A DNA stretch of 64,000 nt, taken from NCBI GenBank assembly GCA_038210415.1, contig JBBQWS010000006.1, forward strand, positions 29,522 through 93,521, written 5' to 3'. This document shows positions 27,729 to 35,712 of the stretch, piece after piece (the stretch's first letter is position 1; each line of letters begins with the position of its first letter). The DNA comes from JBBQWS01 sp038210415 (GTDB lineage: Bacteria; Actinomycetota; Actinomycetes; Prado026). A model generated the notes under the pieces. The model did not search any database, was not told the DNA's origin, and saw only the letters and a list, made by a program, of their open reading frames with translations. The position numbers and the translations under genes are program-made.

Positions 27729-28630
27729 GTGCGTTCTCCTTCGGCCAGGCGGACAGCGGGTCGGACGTCGGGCAGCGAGACGATCGCGGTGTCGATCAAC
27801 CGGGTGCCCCCGACCCGTGCTGCGACAAGGATGCGAGCGAGCCCGGTGGCCGACAGGTCCCGGCCAGGGCCGAGGGGCTCGAAGGTAGCGGGGTCGACGA
27901 GCACGCAGTAGTCGACAGCGAGATCCGGCTCCGCGTCGAGGACGGCTCGGGCTGCGGCGACCGTGGCCAGGCTGCCGCTCTGCGCCGATTCTTCTGCCGC
28001 GGCCAGGGCCCGGGAGAGCGCGAGCGCGTGGCGGGCGCCGTCCGAGTCCAGGTAGGTATTGCGGCTCGACAGCGCGAGTCCGTCGGGAGTGCGCACCGTC
28101 GGAGCCGCTTCGATGCGTACGGGCAGGTCGAGGTCGGCGACCATGCGCCGGACCAGGGCGAGCTGTTGCGCGTCTTTCTCGCCGAACACCGCGACGTCGG
28201 GGCGGACGATGCCGAACAGCTTGGCGACGACGGTGAGCACACCGTCGTAGTGACCCGGTCGGATCGCCCCCTCGAGGACGTCGCCCAGCGGGCCGGCGTC
28301 GACAGTGACGGACGGGTGGCCCATCGGGTACATCACGTCGACGCCCGGCGCGAACACGACTGCCACACCCTCGGCCGCACAGGCCACGAGGTCGTCGTGC
28401 ATCGTCCGCGGGTAGCGGGAGAGGTCGTCGCCGGGACCGAACTGCAACGGATTGACGAAGATGCTGACCACGACCGCGTCGGCGAGAGAGCGGGCGCGCG
28501 CCATGAGCGACCGGTGGCCGGCGTGCAGTGCGCCCATGGTCGGCACCAGGGCCACTGTGCCCGCGTCGTGCAGCGGGTCGAGTGCCGCCCGGAGCTCCTC
28601 GCGCGAGCGAGCCACCACGAGGTCCGTCAT
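27725..28630 (-). CDS. panC: Pantoate-beta-alanine ligase
   Basis: Joins pantoate and beta-alanine with ATP to form pantothenate. 301 residues. Motifs: PTMGALHAGHRSLMARA (about 30-46), FVNPLQFG (about 58-65), KLFGIVRPDVAVFGEKDAQQ (about 140-159), LALSSRNTYL near 188. Its ATG overlaps the stop of the DUF2520 gene (ATGA, 28630-28627). panD and panB are absent from the operon. It begins the panC-nadB-nadC-coaX series of four-base overlaps. Confidence 0.96.
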   Translation of the reverse strand: MTDLVVARSREELRAALDPLHDAGTVALVPTMGALHAGHRSLMARARSLADAVVVSIFVNPLQFGPGDDLSRYPRTMHDDLVACAAEGVAVVFAPGVDVMYPMGHPSVTVDAGPLGDVLEGAIRPGHYDGVLTVVAKLFGIVRPDVAVFGEKDAQQLALVRRMVADLDLPVRIEAAPTVRTPDGLALSSRNTYLDSDGARHALALSRALAAAEESAQSGSLATVAAARAVLDAEPDLAVDYCVLVDPATFEPLGPGRDLSATGLARILVAARVGGTRLIDTAIVSLPDVRPAVRLAEGERT

Positions 28631-29550
28631 GCGGTTCCACCGGCGAGGGCCTCGAGCAGGGCCTCGGCGTCGGCCGGGTGCAGGCGCCGGTTCACCAGCG
28701 CCCGGTCAGCGGTGGCCCGGGCCAGCGCGCGGTACGTCGCGAGGATCTCGGGAGCGACCGCGCCGATCGCGGCGACGTGCTCGGCGACCGTCCCGGCGTC
28801 ACCGCGGACGACCGGTCCGGTGGTAGCCGCGTCCCCTGAGCGCAACGCGTTGTCGAGCGAGGCCCCCAGCAGCGGCGCCAGCAACCTGGCCGGGTCGGCG
28901 ACCCCGGCCGCGGCAAGCAGGTCCATCGCCTGGGCGACCAGCGTCACCAGGTGATTCGAGCCGTGCGCGAGTGCGGCGTGGTAGAGCGGGCGGGCCTCCT
29001 CCTCGATCCACACCGGCTCGCCGCCCATCTCGATCACCAGAGCCTCGGCGACGGGACGCAGCGGCGCGGGCGCAGTCACGCCGAACGGGCATCCCGTGAG
29101 CCGACCGAGGTCGAGCGAGGTGCCGGTGAAGGTCATCGCCGGGTGGAGCGCCAGCGGCAGCGCACCGACCCGCACGGCAGGCGCCAGCACCGCAGTGCCG
29201 TACCGGCCCGAGGCGTGGACGAGCAGCTGCCCCGGCCGGATCGCGTGTACGGCCGTGAGGCCCGCCACGAGGCCGGCGAGCGCGTCGTCGGGGACGGTGA
29301 GCAGGACCAGGTCGGCTTGCTCGAGCACTTCCTGGGGCGTCATGAGCGGCACGCCCGGCAGCATGATCTCGGCGCGGGTGCGCGAGAGCTCGGAGACCCC
29401 CGAGGCGGCGACGACGGTGTGCCCGGCGGCGGCGAGAGCGGAGCCGAGGATGGCGCCGACCCGCCCGGTGCCGACCACGCCGACGGCGAGCCGGCCTGGT
29501 CGTTCGCTCGGCGGCGCCGCGGGGAGCCGCTCGGCTTCGTGCTCGCTCAT
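28627..29550 (-). CDS. Rossmann-like, DUF2520-domain protein
   Basis: 307 residues from ATG 29550, preceded by AGGAC. An N-terminal NAD(P)-binding fold carries GVVGTGRVGAILGSALA (about 24-40), then VLLTVPDDAL near 80, HPAMTF near 130; the C-terminal helical DUF2520 domain follows (about 165-300, YHAALAHGSNHLVTLV). The fold is that of 6-phosphogluconate dehydrogenase/ProC-like reductases, but the substrate is unknown. Constant position before panC in actinobacteria suggests a link to pantothenate/CoA supply, for example a ketopantoate-type reductase. This is inference. A GTG at 29580 would add ten residues. Confidence 0.85.
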   Translation of the reverse strand: MSEHEAERLPAAPPSERPGRLAVGVVGTGRVGAILGSALAAAGHTVVAASGVSELSRTRAEIMLPGVPLMTPQEVLEQADLVLLTVPDDALAGLVAGLTAVHAIRPGQLLVHASGRYGTAVLAPAVRVGALPLALHPAMTFTGTSLDLGRLTGCPFGVTAPAPLRPVAEALVIEMGGEPVWIEEEARPLYHAALAHGSNHLVTLVAQAMDLLAAAGVADPARLLAPLLGASLDNALRSGDAATTGPVVRGDAGTVAEHVAAIGAVAPEILATYRALARATADRALVNRRLHPADAEALLEALAGGTA

Positions 29551-29619
29551 CGGTTGCGTCCTGACGTCGTTCCAGTCCACCGGGGTACCGGACGGTGCAC
29601 CTCCAGCCTACGGCGCGAG

Positions 29620-29625
29620 TACGTT
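29620..29625 (+). promoter_or_regulatory. -10 box of a leaderless promoter (MidA-like methyltransferase)
   Basis: TACGTT with 7 nt to GTG 29633. Confidence 0.4.
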
Positions 29626-29632
29626 CGCAGTT

Positions 29633-30724
29633 GTGTCACGTCGTCCGATCCCGCGCCAGCCGGGGCACCCGGCCGGTCGACGCCTCGCACGCTCACGGGC
29701 CCGGACCTGGCGCGAGGCGACCGAGCAGGCGTTGTACGGACCCGGAGGGTTCTTCCACCGACCCGAAGGCCCGGCGGGGCACTTCCGGACCTCGGTCCAC
29801 GCTTCGCCGCTGTTCGCTCGGGCGGTGCTCACCCTCCTCGAGGTGGTCGACGCCGAGCTGGGCCGCCCGCCGCGGCTGGACCTCGTCGATGTGGGGGCCG
29901 GTCGCGGCGAGCTGCTGCGCCAGGTCGGGGAGCTGCTCGAGAGCAGCTCAGAGGTTGGGACCCTCGGCGGTCGGCTGCGGCTGCACGGGGTGGAGCGGGC
30001 TTACCGTCCGGACGGGCTGCCGGACACCGTCGCTTGGGGGGCCGACCTGCCCGAGGACGTGGTCGGCCTGGTCGTCGCGAACGAGTGGCTCGACAACGTG
30101 CCGGTCGACGTGGCCGAGCTCGGTGCCGAAGGCCTGCACCAGGTCCTGGTCGATCCTTCGACGGGAGAAGAGGCCCCGGGCGGGCCGATCGGCCTGCGGG
30201 ACGCGTCGTGGCTGAACCTCTGGTGGCCGCTGGGCGGAGCCGAGAACGGCTCGCGGGCCGAGGTCGGCTACCCGCGAGATCGCGCCTGGGCCACGGTCAT
30301 CGAGGCGATGGACCGGGGGCTGGCGGTCGCGGTCGACTACGGCCACCTGCGGCCCGACCGAGTCTCCGGCTCGTACGCCGCAGGCACGATCACCGGGTAC
30401 CGCGACGGCCGGGCCGTGCCGCCCGTCCCCGACGGATCCTGTGACCTCACCAGTCACGTGGCCATGGATGCGTGCGCTGAAGCCGGAGCGCAGGCTGGGG
30501 CCGACAGCACGGCGCTGCTGCGTCAACGGGACGCGCTGCTCGCCCTCGGCGTCTCGCCGGTTCTCCCGGATGTCGCTCTGGCGCGCACGGATCCGCCTGC
30601 GTACGCCCGCGCGCTCTCGGCGTCATCCCAGGCCAGCGAGCTGCTCGACCCGGGCGAGCTGGGTGGATTCTGGTGGCTCGTTCAAGGAGTCCGGCTCGCT
30701 GTGCCGCAACCGCTACGGCGCTGA
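29633..30724 (+). CDS. MidA-family (DUF185) SAM-dependent methyltransferase
   Basis: 363 residues from GTG 29633. The Rossmann SAM-binding motif VDVGAGRGELLRQV is near residues 84-97, with VVANEWLDNVPVD (about 147-159) typical of the MidA/NDUFAF7 family; SCDLTSHVAMDAC near 275 is also conserved. In mitochondria the family arginine-methylates the complex I NuoD-like subunit (NDUFS2), an interesting point because a NuoD paralogue lies at 40.7 kb; in bacteria the target is unknown. Divergent from the DUF2520 gene. It overlaps the convergent SulP gene by 12 nt at the 3' end. Confidence 0.82.
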   Translation: MSRRPIPRQPGHPAGRRLARSRARTWREATEQALYGPGGFFHRPEGPAGHFRTSVHASPLFARAVLTLLEVVDAELGRPPRLDLVDVGAGRGELLRQVGELLESSSEVGTLGGRLRLHGVERAYRPDGLPDTVAWGADLPEDVVGLVVANEWLDNVPVDVAELGAEGLHQVLVDPSTGEEAPGGPIGLRDASWLNLWWPLGGAENGSRAEVGYPRDRAWATVIEAMDRGLAVAVDYGHLRPDRVSGSYAAGTITGYRDGRAVPPVPDGSCDLTSHVAMDACAEAGAQAGADSTALLRQRDALLALGVSPVLPDVALARTDPPAYARALSASSQASELLDPGELGGFWWLVQGVRLAVPQPLRR

Positions 30725-32509
30725 CCGCTTCTTCTTCGGCGCCTTGCGGCGCGGCTTCGCCTCGTCGCCGTTGGGGTCCTGCTCGTCGGTCGCCTCCACC
30801 GCGATCCGCTCCTCGTCCGGGCCGAACACCGGCTCGTCGTCCAAGGGGTGCTCCGCCTTCAGCCCCGTCACGATGCGTCCCTCGCGTACTCCTTGCGAGA
30901 TCGAGTGCCACTCATGCCCCGGGCCCAGCTCGGCCAGGAACCCCGACCGCTGCAGCACCGTCCGAACCGGCTTGAAGACCCGGACCAGCTCGAGGTCGAG
31001 GTCGCGCGCGCGCAACCGGTGGAGCAGGTCGAGCAGCATGTCGGCACTGGTCGTGTCGAACTGGTTGCTCGACTCGAGGTCGAGCACCACGACGCGGATG
31101 TCGGGGTACCGGTCGACCTGTGCGAGCACCGCCGACCGGACGAGGGAGGCATTGACCCAGAACACCGGCCCGTTGACCCTGAGGACCAAGACGCCCTGCA
31201 CGTGCTTGCGTTCGGGGTGTCGGGCCGTGCTGCCCCACGCGGCCTTCTCGCCGGCCACCTTGCCCATCGCGTCGACGCCCACCCGGCTCGACCGGTAGAC
31301 CAGGCCCGCGACGGACTGCACGATCGCAGCGAGCAGCCCGTACAGCACACCGAACACGAGGACCCCGACCAGCGCCGCAACCGCGCCCACGAAGTCGTTG
31401 CGGCGGATCCGGGCGTACCGCCGGATGGACGCGACGTCCATGAGCGACCAGACGGCATGGACGACGATCGCCGACAGCACCGCCCGCGGCAGCGGAGCGA
31501 GTTGTCCCCCGATCGAGACCAGGGCCAGCGCCGTCACCGCCGCGGTGACGAGGCCGGTCAGCTGCGTGTGGGCGCCGGCGCGCGCAGCAGCTGCGGTCTT
31601 GGACAGGCTGCCGGCCACCGCGAGCCCGCCGGAGAGGGCCGCTGCGACGTTCGACGCGCCGGTCGCGAACAGCTCCCGGTCCGCGTCGACGGAGTACCCG
31701 CCCCGACTTGCGAACAACCGGGCGGCGCTCATGCCCTCGGCGACTGCGACGAGGGCCAGCGACCCGCCGCCCACCAGCACCTCGATCCGGTCGGACGCAG
31801 TGACGGTGGGCAGCGCCAGGGGTGGAAGTCCGGTCGACACCGAGCCGACGATCGCCACCCCCTGACCGGCGAGGTCCAGCAGCCGCGATGCCACCACCCC
31901 ACCGACCAGCACGAGCAGGCCCCACGGGATGCGCGGCAGGAGCCGCTGTCCGCCGAAGAGCAGCACCAGGGCGACCGCCGAGACCGCGGCCGTCTGGAGA
32001 CTGGCGCTACCGATGTGCCTACCGATCCCGAGGGCCCGGTCAGGGACCGTGCCGGGGACGGGTGAGAGCCCGAGCAGCGAAGGCAGCTCACCGAGGACGA
32101 TCAGCACGGTGAGCCCGAAGACGAATCCCGTCACGATCGGCTTGGAGAGGAACTCCGCCAGCCAACCGAGTCGCAGCAGGCCGGCCGCCATGAGCAGGAG
32201 CCCGGCTGCCGCCGCATAGGCGGTCGTCAACGCCACAGCCTGAGCGGGCGAGTGCGCCTGGCTGGCGACCAGCGAGCCGGAGAGCACGGCGATCGTCGAC
32301 ACGGGACCGACCACGAGCTGGCGGGACGAACCGAACGCCGCGTACGCGACCAGCGCTAGGGGCACGGCGTACAGCCCGACCTGTACCGGGACCTTGGCGA
32401 TCAGCGCGTAGCCGAGCGCCTGCGGGATCACCAGCGCGGCGACGACGACCCCGCCCATCAGGTCGCCCCTGAGCCAGTCGCGGCGGTAGTCCCTCACCCA
32501 CCCGAACAT
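30713..32509 (-). CDS. SulP-family anion transporter with STAS domain
   Basis: 598 residues from ATG 32509. About eleven to twelve membrane segments fill residues 15-420; family landmarks are GVVVAALVIPQALGYALIAK (about 18-37), AAFGSSRQLVVGPVST (about 54-69), and GLAVAGSLSKTAAAARAG near 285-302. The C-terminal cytoplasmic STAS domain (about 435-545) has VLDLESSNQFDTTSADML. The tail is Lys/Arg-rich (PRRKAPKKKRSAP). Substrate could be sulfate or bicarbonate; no carbonic anhydrase or sulfur gene is adjacent. The upstream small DUF1905 gene is only 2 nt away. Confidence 0.9.
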   Translation of the reverse strand: MFGWVRDYRRDWLRGDLMGGVVVAALVIPQALGYALIAKVPVQVGLYAVPLALVAYAAFGSSRQLVVGPVSTIAVLSGSLVASQAHSPAQAVALTTAYAAAAGLLLMAAGLLRLGWLAEFLSKPIVTGFVFGLTVLIVLGELPSLLGLSPVPGTVPDRALGIGRHIGSASLQTAAVSAVALVLLFGGQRLLPRIPWGLLVLVGGVVASRLLDLAGQGVAIVGSVSTGLPPLALPTVTASDRIEVLVGGGSLALVAVAEGMSAARLFASRGGYSVDADRELFATGASNVAAALSGGLAVAGSLSKTAAAARAGAHTQLTGLVTAAVTALALVSIGGQLAPLPRAVLSAIVVHAVWSLMDVASIRRYARIRRNDFVGAVAALVGVLVFGVLYGLLAAIVQSVAGLVYRSSRVGVDAMGKVAGEKAAWGSTARHPERKHVQGVLVLRVNGPVFWVNASLVRSAVLAQVDRYPDIRVVVLDLESSNQFDTTSADMLLDLLHRLRARDLDLELVRVFKPVRTVLQRSGFLAELGPGHEWHSISQGVREGRIVTGLKAEHPLDDEPVFGPDEERIAVEATDEQDPNGDEAKPRRKAPKKKRSAP

Positions 32510-32511
32510 GG

Positions 32512-32799
32512 TCAGACCTCCACGGCGAGGCGGACGGTCACCGTGTCCCCCACGTCCAGGCCCTCTGCCTTCTGCACCAGAGCCTTCACCGGCACGAGGT
32601 ATCCGCCGTCCTTCGGGAAGAGCGACGTGGTCCACTCGGTTCCCCCGATCCGCGCCGTCACCGGAACCATGCCCCAGCCGTAGGTCACGAGCGCGGACAC
32701 CGCCTGAAGCTCTCCGGACTCGTGATCCGGAACGGTGACGAAGTGGAACGGGGACGGGCCTCTCCAGAACCACAGCTCGCCGCTGAACTCCAGGTTCAT
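32512..32799 (-). CDS. DUF1905-domain protein
   Basis: 95-residue cytosolic protein. Sequence such as FSGELWFWRGPSPFHFVTVPD and GWGMVPVTARIGGTEWTTSLF followed by DGGYLVPVKALVQKAEGLD matches the small DUF1905 fold (double-psi-like barrel); these domains are also found fused to YdeI-type proteins. Function unknown. ATG 32799 follows TATCCT by 6 nt, so the SulP operon is probably transcribed as a leaderless mRNA. Confidence 0.82.
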   Translation of the reverse strand: MNLEFSGELWFWRGPSPFHFVTVPDHESGELQAVSALVTYGWGMVPVTARIGGTEWTTSLFPKDGGYLVPVKALVQKAEGLDVGDTVTVRLAVEV

Positions 32800-32805
32800 C
32801 CGGTC

Positions 32806-32811
32806 AGGATA
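32806..32811 (-). promoter_or_regulatory. -10 box of a leaderless promoter (DUF1905-SulP operon)
   Basis: TATCCT on the minus strand, 6 nt before ATG 32799. Confidence 0.5.
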
Positions 32812-32834
32812 GGAGCCAGGACCACTGATGCAGC

Positions 32835-32880
32835 GAACGGCGCCGGCCCGGTTCAGTCTCGCGCCAGGCCGGCGCCGTTC
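32835..32880 (-). terminator. GC-rich hairpin terminator
   Basis: A 14-bp perfect stem (32835-32848 with 32867-32880) and an 18-nt loop lie 34 nt after the stop of the secreted protein gene (32915). Likely the end of that transcript. Confidence 0.7.
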
Positions 32881-32914
32881 TGATTGAGCGGTTCGTCGGG
32901 TCGAGCCATTCGGC

Positions 32915-33598
32915 CTAGTGGTTGGCGTGAACGCCGTTCCACTGGACGGTCAGCTTGCGGCCGTTGGACGCGGTGCGGACCTCGACGCGGTGGGCCTGGG
33001 CCGATGCCGAGCCCGGGTCGCGGACGTGGGCCGGCACGTTCGCGACATCCTGGCCCTTGGCACCGTGGCCCTTGGGGCCATGGCCCTTGGAGCCGTTGGC
33101 GTTGGAGCCGCTGGTCACGGCCTTCGTCCTGTCCGCGCCCCGGTGTCCGGCCTGGCCGGCCATCAGGTCGCGGAGCTCGTCACGGTCGGCCCAGAGCAGC
33201 TTTCCCCCGGCGGCCACGTACGCCTTGACCGCTGCGCGAAGGTCCGCCTCGGTCGTCGCCGCGGCGACCGCGGACTTTAGCGTGAGCAGAAGCGTCGCCT
33301 TCGCGGCGAGCTTGGTGGTGAGGTCCGTCTTCTGCTGCGCGGTCAGGACCGTGCTGGCGGTGACGAGGGCCTCGGCCTTGAGGATCCGGGCCAGCCGGCG
33401 GCCGATCCGCTCGGTGATCTGGGCCTGGACCTCGGCCACGGTCGCCCGGTGCTGCTTGGCGTGCTCGGTCGCCGTCGACTTCATGGCTTTCACCGGAGCC
33501 GAGCCGTTCGCGAACGCCGGGCCGGTGAGACCGAAGGCAAGCATCGCCGCACCGGTGGCGGCCGTGGCCGCGGTGACCTTTTTGGCATTGCTGAGCAT
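32915..33598 (-). CDS. Secreted Lys/His/Gly-rich protein, unknown function
   Basis: 227 residues from ATG 33598. A Sec signal peptide (MLSNAKKVTAATAATGAAML..., cleavage near AFA-NG at about 30) is followed by a helical region with many Lys, Gln and Ala (about 40-150) and a Gly/His/Lys repeat, GSKGHGPKGHGAKGQ (about 168-182). The C-terminus (VRTASNGRKLTVQWNGVHANH) is beta-like. I recognise no family. The repeat could bind metal or polyanions, which is speculation. It ends at a good hairpin terminator. The 5' leader has a possible 7-bp pairing (TTGGTCG with CGACCAA). Confidence 0.75.
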   Translation of the reverse strand: MLSNAKKVTAATAATGAAMLAFGLTGPAFANGSAPVKAMKSTATEHAKQHRATVAEVQAQITERIGRRLARILKAEALVTASTVLTAQQKTDLTTKLAAKATLLLTLKSAVAAATTEADLRAAVKAYVAAGGKLLWADRDELRDLMAGQAGHRGADRTKAVTSGSNANGSKGHGPKGHGAKGQDVANVPAHVRDPGSASAQAHRVEVRTASNGRKLTVQWNGVHANH

Positions 33599-33827
33599 GT
33601 GAGGTGGATCCCCTCTGTGGTGCCTCATTGGTCGTGCTCTGGCACTCGCACCCTGCCCCGGCCCGCGGCGACCAACCCTGCTCAGCCGCACGGTATGCAC
33701 CGCTTAACCGGGCCTTGAGGCCACGCGCTCAGCCGATGTTGCGCTAGGCCGCTGCCTCGATCGGCTCGAGCGTCTTCCGCATGTTCTGCTCGTCAGTGGT
33801 TGGTCCGGTCGCTCACGCCGGTCGCGT
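33599..33827. other. Intergenic leader region of the secreted protein gene
   Basis: No ORF I would defend. It contains the upstream region of the gene starting at 33598, including a potential stem between TTGGTCG (near 33670, minus strand) and CGACCAA near 33630. I see no riboswitch consensus. Confidence 0.4.
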
Positions 33828-34004
33828 TCAGCGCGAGCAGGCGAATGCGGCCCCGCGCTGGTCCTGCGTCGACTCCACCGCGAGCCTGCCACCGTCGGGT
33901 TCCGGCTCGAACACGTAGCGCCACAGCGCGACCGGCATCCCGAGCGAGCTCGACCGCCAGCCCAGCTCGCGACCGGGCTTCGCCGCCTCGATCGTGCACG
34001 TGGT
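33828..34004 (-). pseudogene. Remnant of an SRPBCC-family protein
   Basis: On the minus strand one frame reads TTCTIEAAKPGRELGW, then LGMPVALWRYVFEPEPDGGR and LAVESTQDQRG, the C-terminal half of a START/SRPBCC (polyketide-cyclase-like) fold. No intact start or N-terminal half is found: upstream sequence to about 34150 seems to continue homology only in other frames. The stretch is therefore probably a decayed gene. The assignment rests on pattern recognition of one 58-codon segment. Confidence 0.45.
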
Positions 34005-34305
34005 CTGCCGGCGCGCGCTGTCGCGACGAAGTCGATCCGCGCGGGCCGTCGTAGCGTGGCCACGACGAGACAGCGTTCGCCTGGCCACCGCCGACGGATC
34101 GAGGACCGCATGGATTCGGCGTCGCCAGCTGACCACGAAGTGGCGGGCCGACCGGGCACCGTTCTCGGCGGGCTCTGAGCACCGTGAACCTGACCCCCAG
34201 CGGGTAGCCGACGGGGGTCGCGTTGGTTGGTGGTTGGTCCGATCGGGTGGTACACCGGAGCAGGTCCATCCCGATGCAATAGTCATGAGACGGAGAATCC
34301 GGGAC
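34005..34305. other. Region upstream of the NlpC/P60-like gene
   Basis: Contains decayed sequence of the SRPBCC remnant in shifted frames and the promoter/leader of the gene starting at 34306. I looked for a c-di-AMP (ydaO-type) riboswitch, common before actinobacterial cell-wall hydrolases, and saw no matching conserved core. Confidence 0.4.
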
Positions 34306-35712
34306 ATGTCCCACGTGTGCCCGCGCTTCGCCTCGTCCCTCGGCGCCGCTGCAGTGATCGTGGCCCTCGGCCTCACGAGTCCGCTGGCGCAAGCCGCTGC
34401 CCCGGTCGCCGTCGCCGCTCACCCCGAGCCGGTCGTGAGCGCGTCGAGCAGCACCTTGAGCGCTTCGGCAACCGCGGCGTCGATCGGCCCGGCGGTCACG
34501 CGGGCCCAGGTCATGCACAACGCCATGGGCTGGCTCGCCTACGACCCGCCCTACAGCCAGAGCGCGTACTACCCCGGGATCCAGACACCGACCACGAAGT
34601 ACCGCACGGACTGCTCCGGCTTCGTCTCCATGGCATGGAACGTGTACGTCAACGCGCCCGGCAGCATCTCCACCGGTGGCTATGTCACCTGGACACTCCC
34701 GAGCGTCGCCGTCCAGCTGGCCAGCACCTCGTTGCTGCAGCCCGGCGACATCCTCGACTACCCCTACCACCACGTGATCCTGTTCACCGGCTGGGTCGAC
34801 CGGACGGCCGGGACGTTCAGCTACATCGCCCAGACGGCACCAGGCCTCAACATGCAGTTCGTCGACACCGAGAGCGTGAACACGGGCAACATCTCCGGCT
34901 ATCCGCACAACGTGTTCATCCCCTACCGGTACAAGAACATCGTCGACTCGACCCCGACCGGCGTCCGAGGCGACTGGGACTCCAACGGGACGGTCGACCT
35001 GCTCGCCCGCAACGGCACCGACCGGCTGTACGAGTATGAGGGCAACGGGCGTGGCGGGTTCGGGTTCAGCCGGGCCGCCCCGATCGCGACCGGCTACGGC
35101 TCCGACCCGGTCGTTGTCCGGTCACCGTCGCTCGTCACCGGGACCCTGGCGCCCGACGTGGTCACCATCGACAAGGGTGGGGCGATGTGGGTCGTGCCCG
35201 GCACCGGCCTCGGCAGCTTCGCCCCCCGCACCCAGATCGGCCAGGGCATGGCGGGGTATCGCCTGCTCGCACCCGGCGACCTGAACCGGGACGGCAAGAA
35301 CGACCTGCTGGCCATCGCCCCGGACGGATCCCTGCTGCTCTACCCCGGCACCGGGGCACCCGGGGTCGGGACACCGGTCAAAGTCGGCGCGGGCTGGTCC
35401 ACCATGACCGCTGTGGCGGTCGGGGACTTCAACGCCGACGGCAAGCCCGACATGCTCAGCACGTCGCCCTCCGGGACACTCGCCATCTACCCCGGCAACG
35501 GGCTGGGTGGGTTCGGCGTCCACACCAACATCGGTCGGGGCTGGGTCGGCTGGAAGCTCGTGGGGCCTGGCGACTTCAACGGTGACCACAAAGCGGACCT
35601 CGTGGGCATCGATTCCCTCGGCGACCTCTGGCTCTACCCCGGCACCGGCACCGGCATGGTCGGCCCGAGGGTCCACCTCGCGTCCCACTGGGGCGCGATC
35701 ACCCTGCTCTGA
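34306..35712 (+). CDS. Secreted NlpC/P60-like cell-wall hydrolase with FG-GAP/VCBS repeats
   Basis: 468 residues from ATG 34306 (GGAGA 10 nt upstream; ATG 34285 also in frame). A Sec signal peptide covers about 1-31 (AAVIVALGLTSPLAQAAAP). The catalytic module (about 65-200) has Cys103 in KYRTDCSGFVSMAW and His155/156 in DYPYHHVILFTGW, the Cys-His arrangement of NlpC/P60 peptidases. The C-terminal half (about 210-468) consists of four or five FG-GAP-like repeats, such as GDLNRDGKNDLL, GDFNADGKPDML and GDFNGDHKADLV, with Asp-rich calcium loops, forming a propeller-like binding module. It may cut peptidoglycan; the repeats may bind wall or matrix. It ends one base before the convergent P450 stop. 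Confidence 0.85.
   Translation: MSHVCPRFASSLGAAAVIVALGLTSPLAQAAAPVAVAAHPEPVVSASSSTLSASATAASIGPAVTRAQVMHNAMGWLAYDPPYSQSAYYPGIQTPTTKYRTDCSGFVSMAWNVYVNAPGSISTGGYVTWTLPSVAVQLASTSLLQPGDILDYPYHHVILFTGWVDRTAGTFSYIAQTAPGLNMQFVDTESVNTGNISGYPHNVFIPYRYKNIVDSTPTGVRGDWDSNGTVDLLARNGTDRLYEYEGNGRGGFGFSRAAPIATGYGSDPVVVRSPSLVTGTLAPDVVTIDKGGAMWVVPGTGLGSFAPRTQIGQGMAGYRLLAPGDLNRDGKNDLLAIAPDGSLLLYPGTGAPGVGTPVKVGAGWSTMTAVAVGDFNADGKPDMLSTSPSGTLAIYPGNGLGGFGVHTNIGRGWVGWKLVGPGDFNGDHKADLVGIDSLGDLWLYPGTGTGMVGPRVHLASHWGAITLL

Noticed and set aside
33060..33130. Short tandem-like repeats in the Gly/His/Lys-rich coding region
   Set aside because: They are imperfect and follow codon repetition of GHGPKGHGAKG within a gene, not an independent DNA repeat.
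34005..34305. Possible c-di-AMP (ydaO-type) riboswitch before the cell-wall hydrolase
   Set aside because: The window has disA and such riboswitches often precede hydrolases, but the conserved core sequences are not present.
33793..34908. 371-codon minus-strand frame over the NlpC/P60 gene
   Set aside because: Most of it is antisense to the signal peptide and catalytic domain of a clear secreted protein; only a short part (33828-34004, another frame) looks protein-like.
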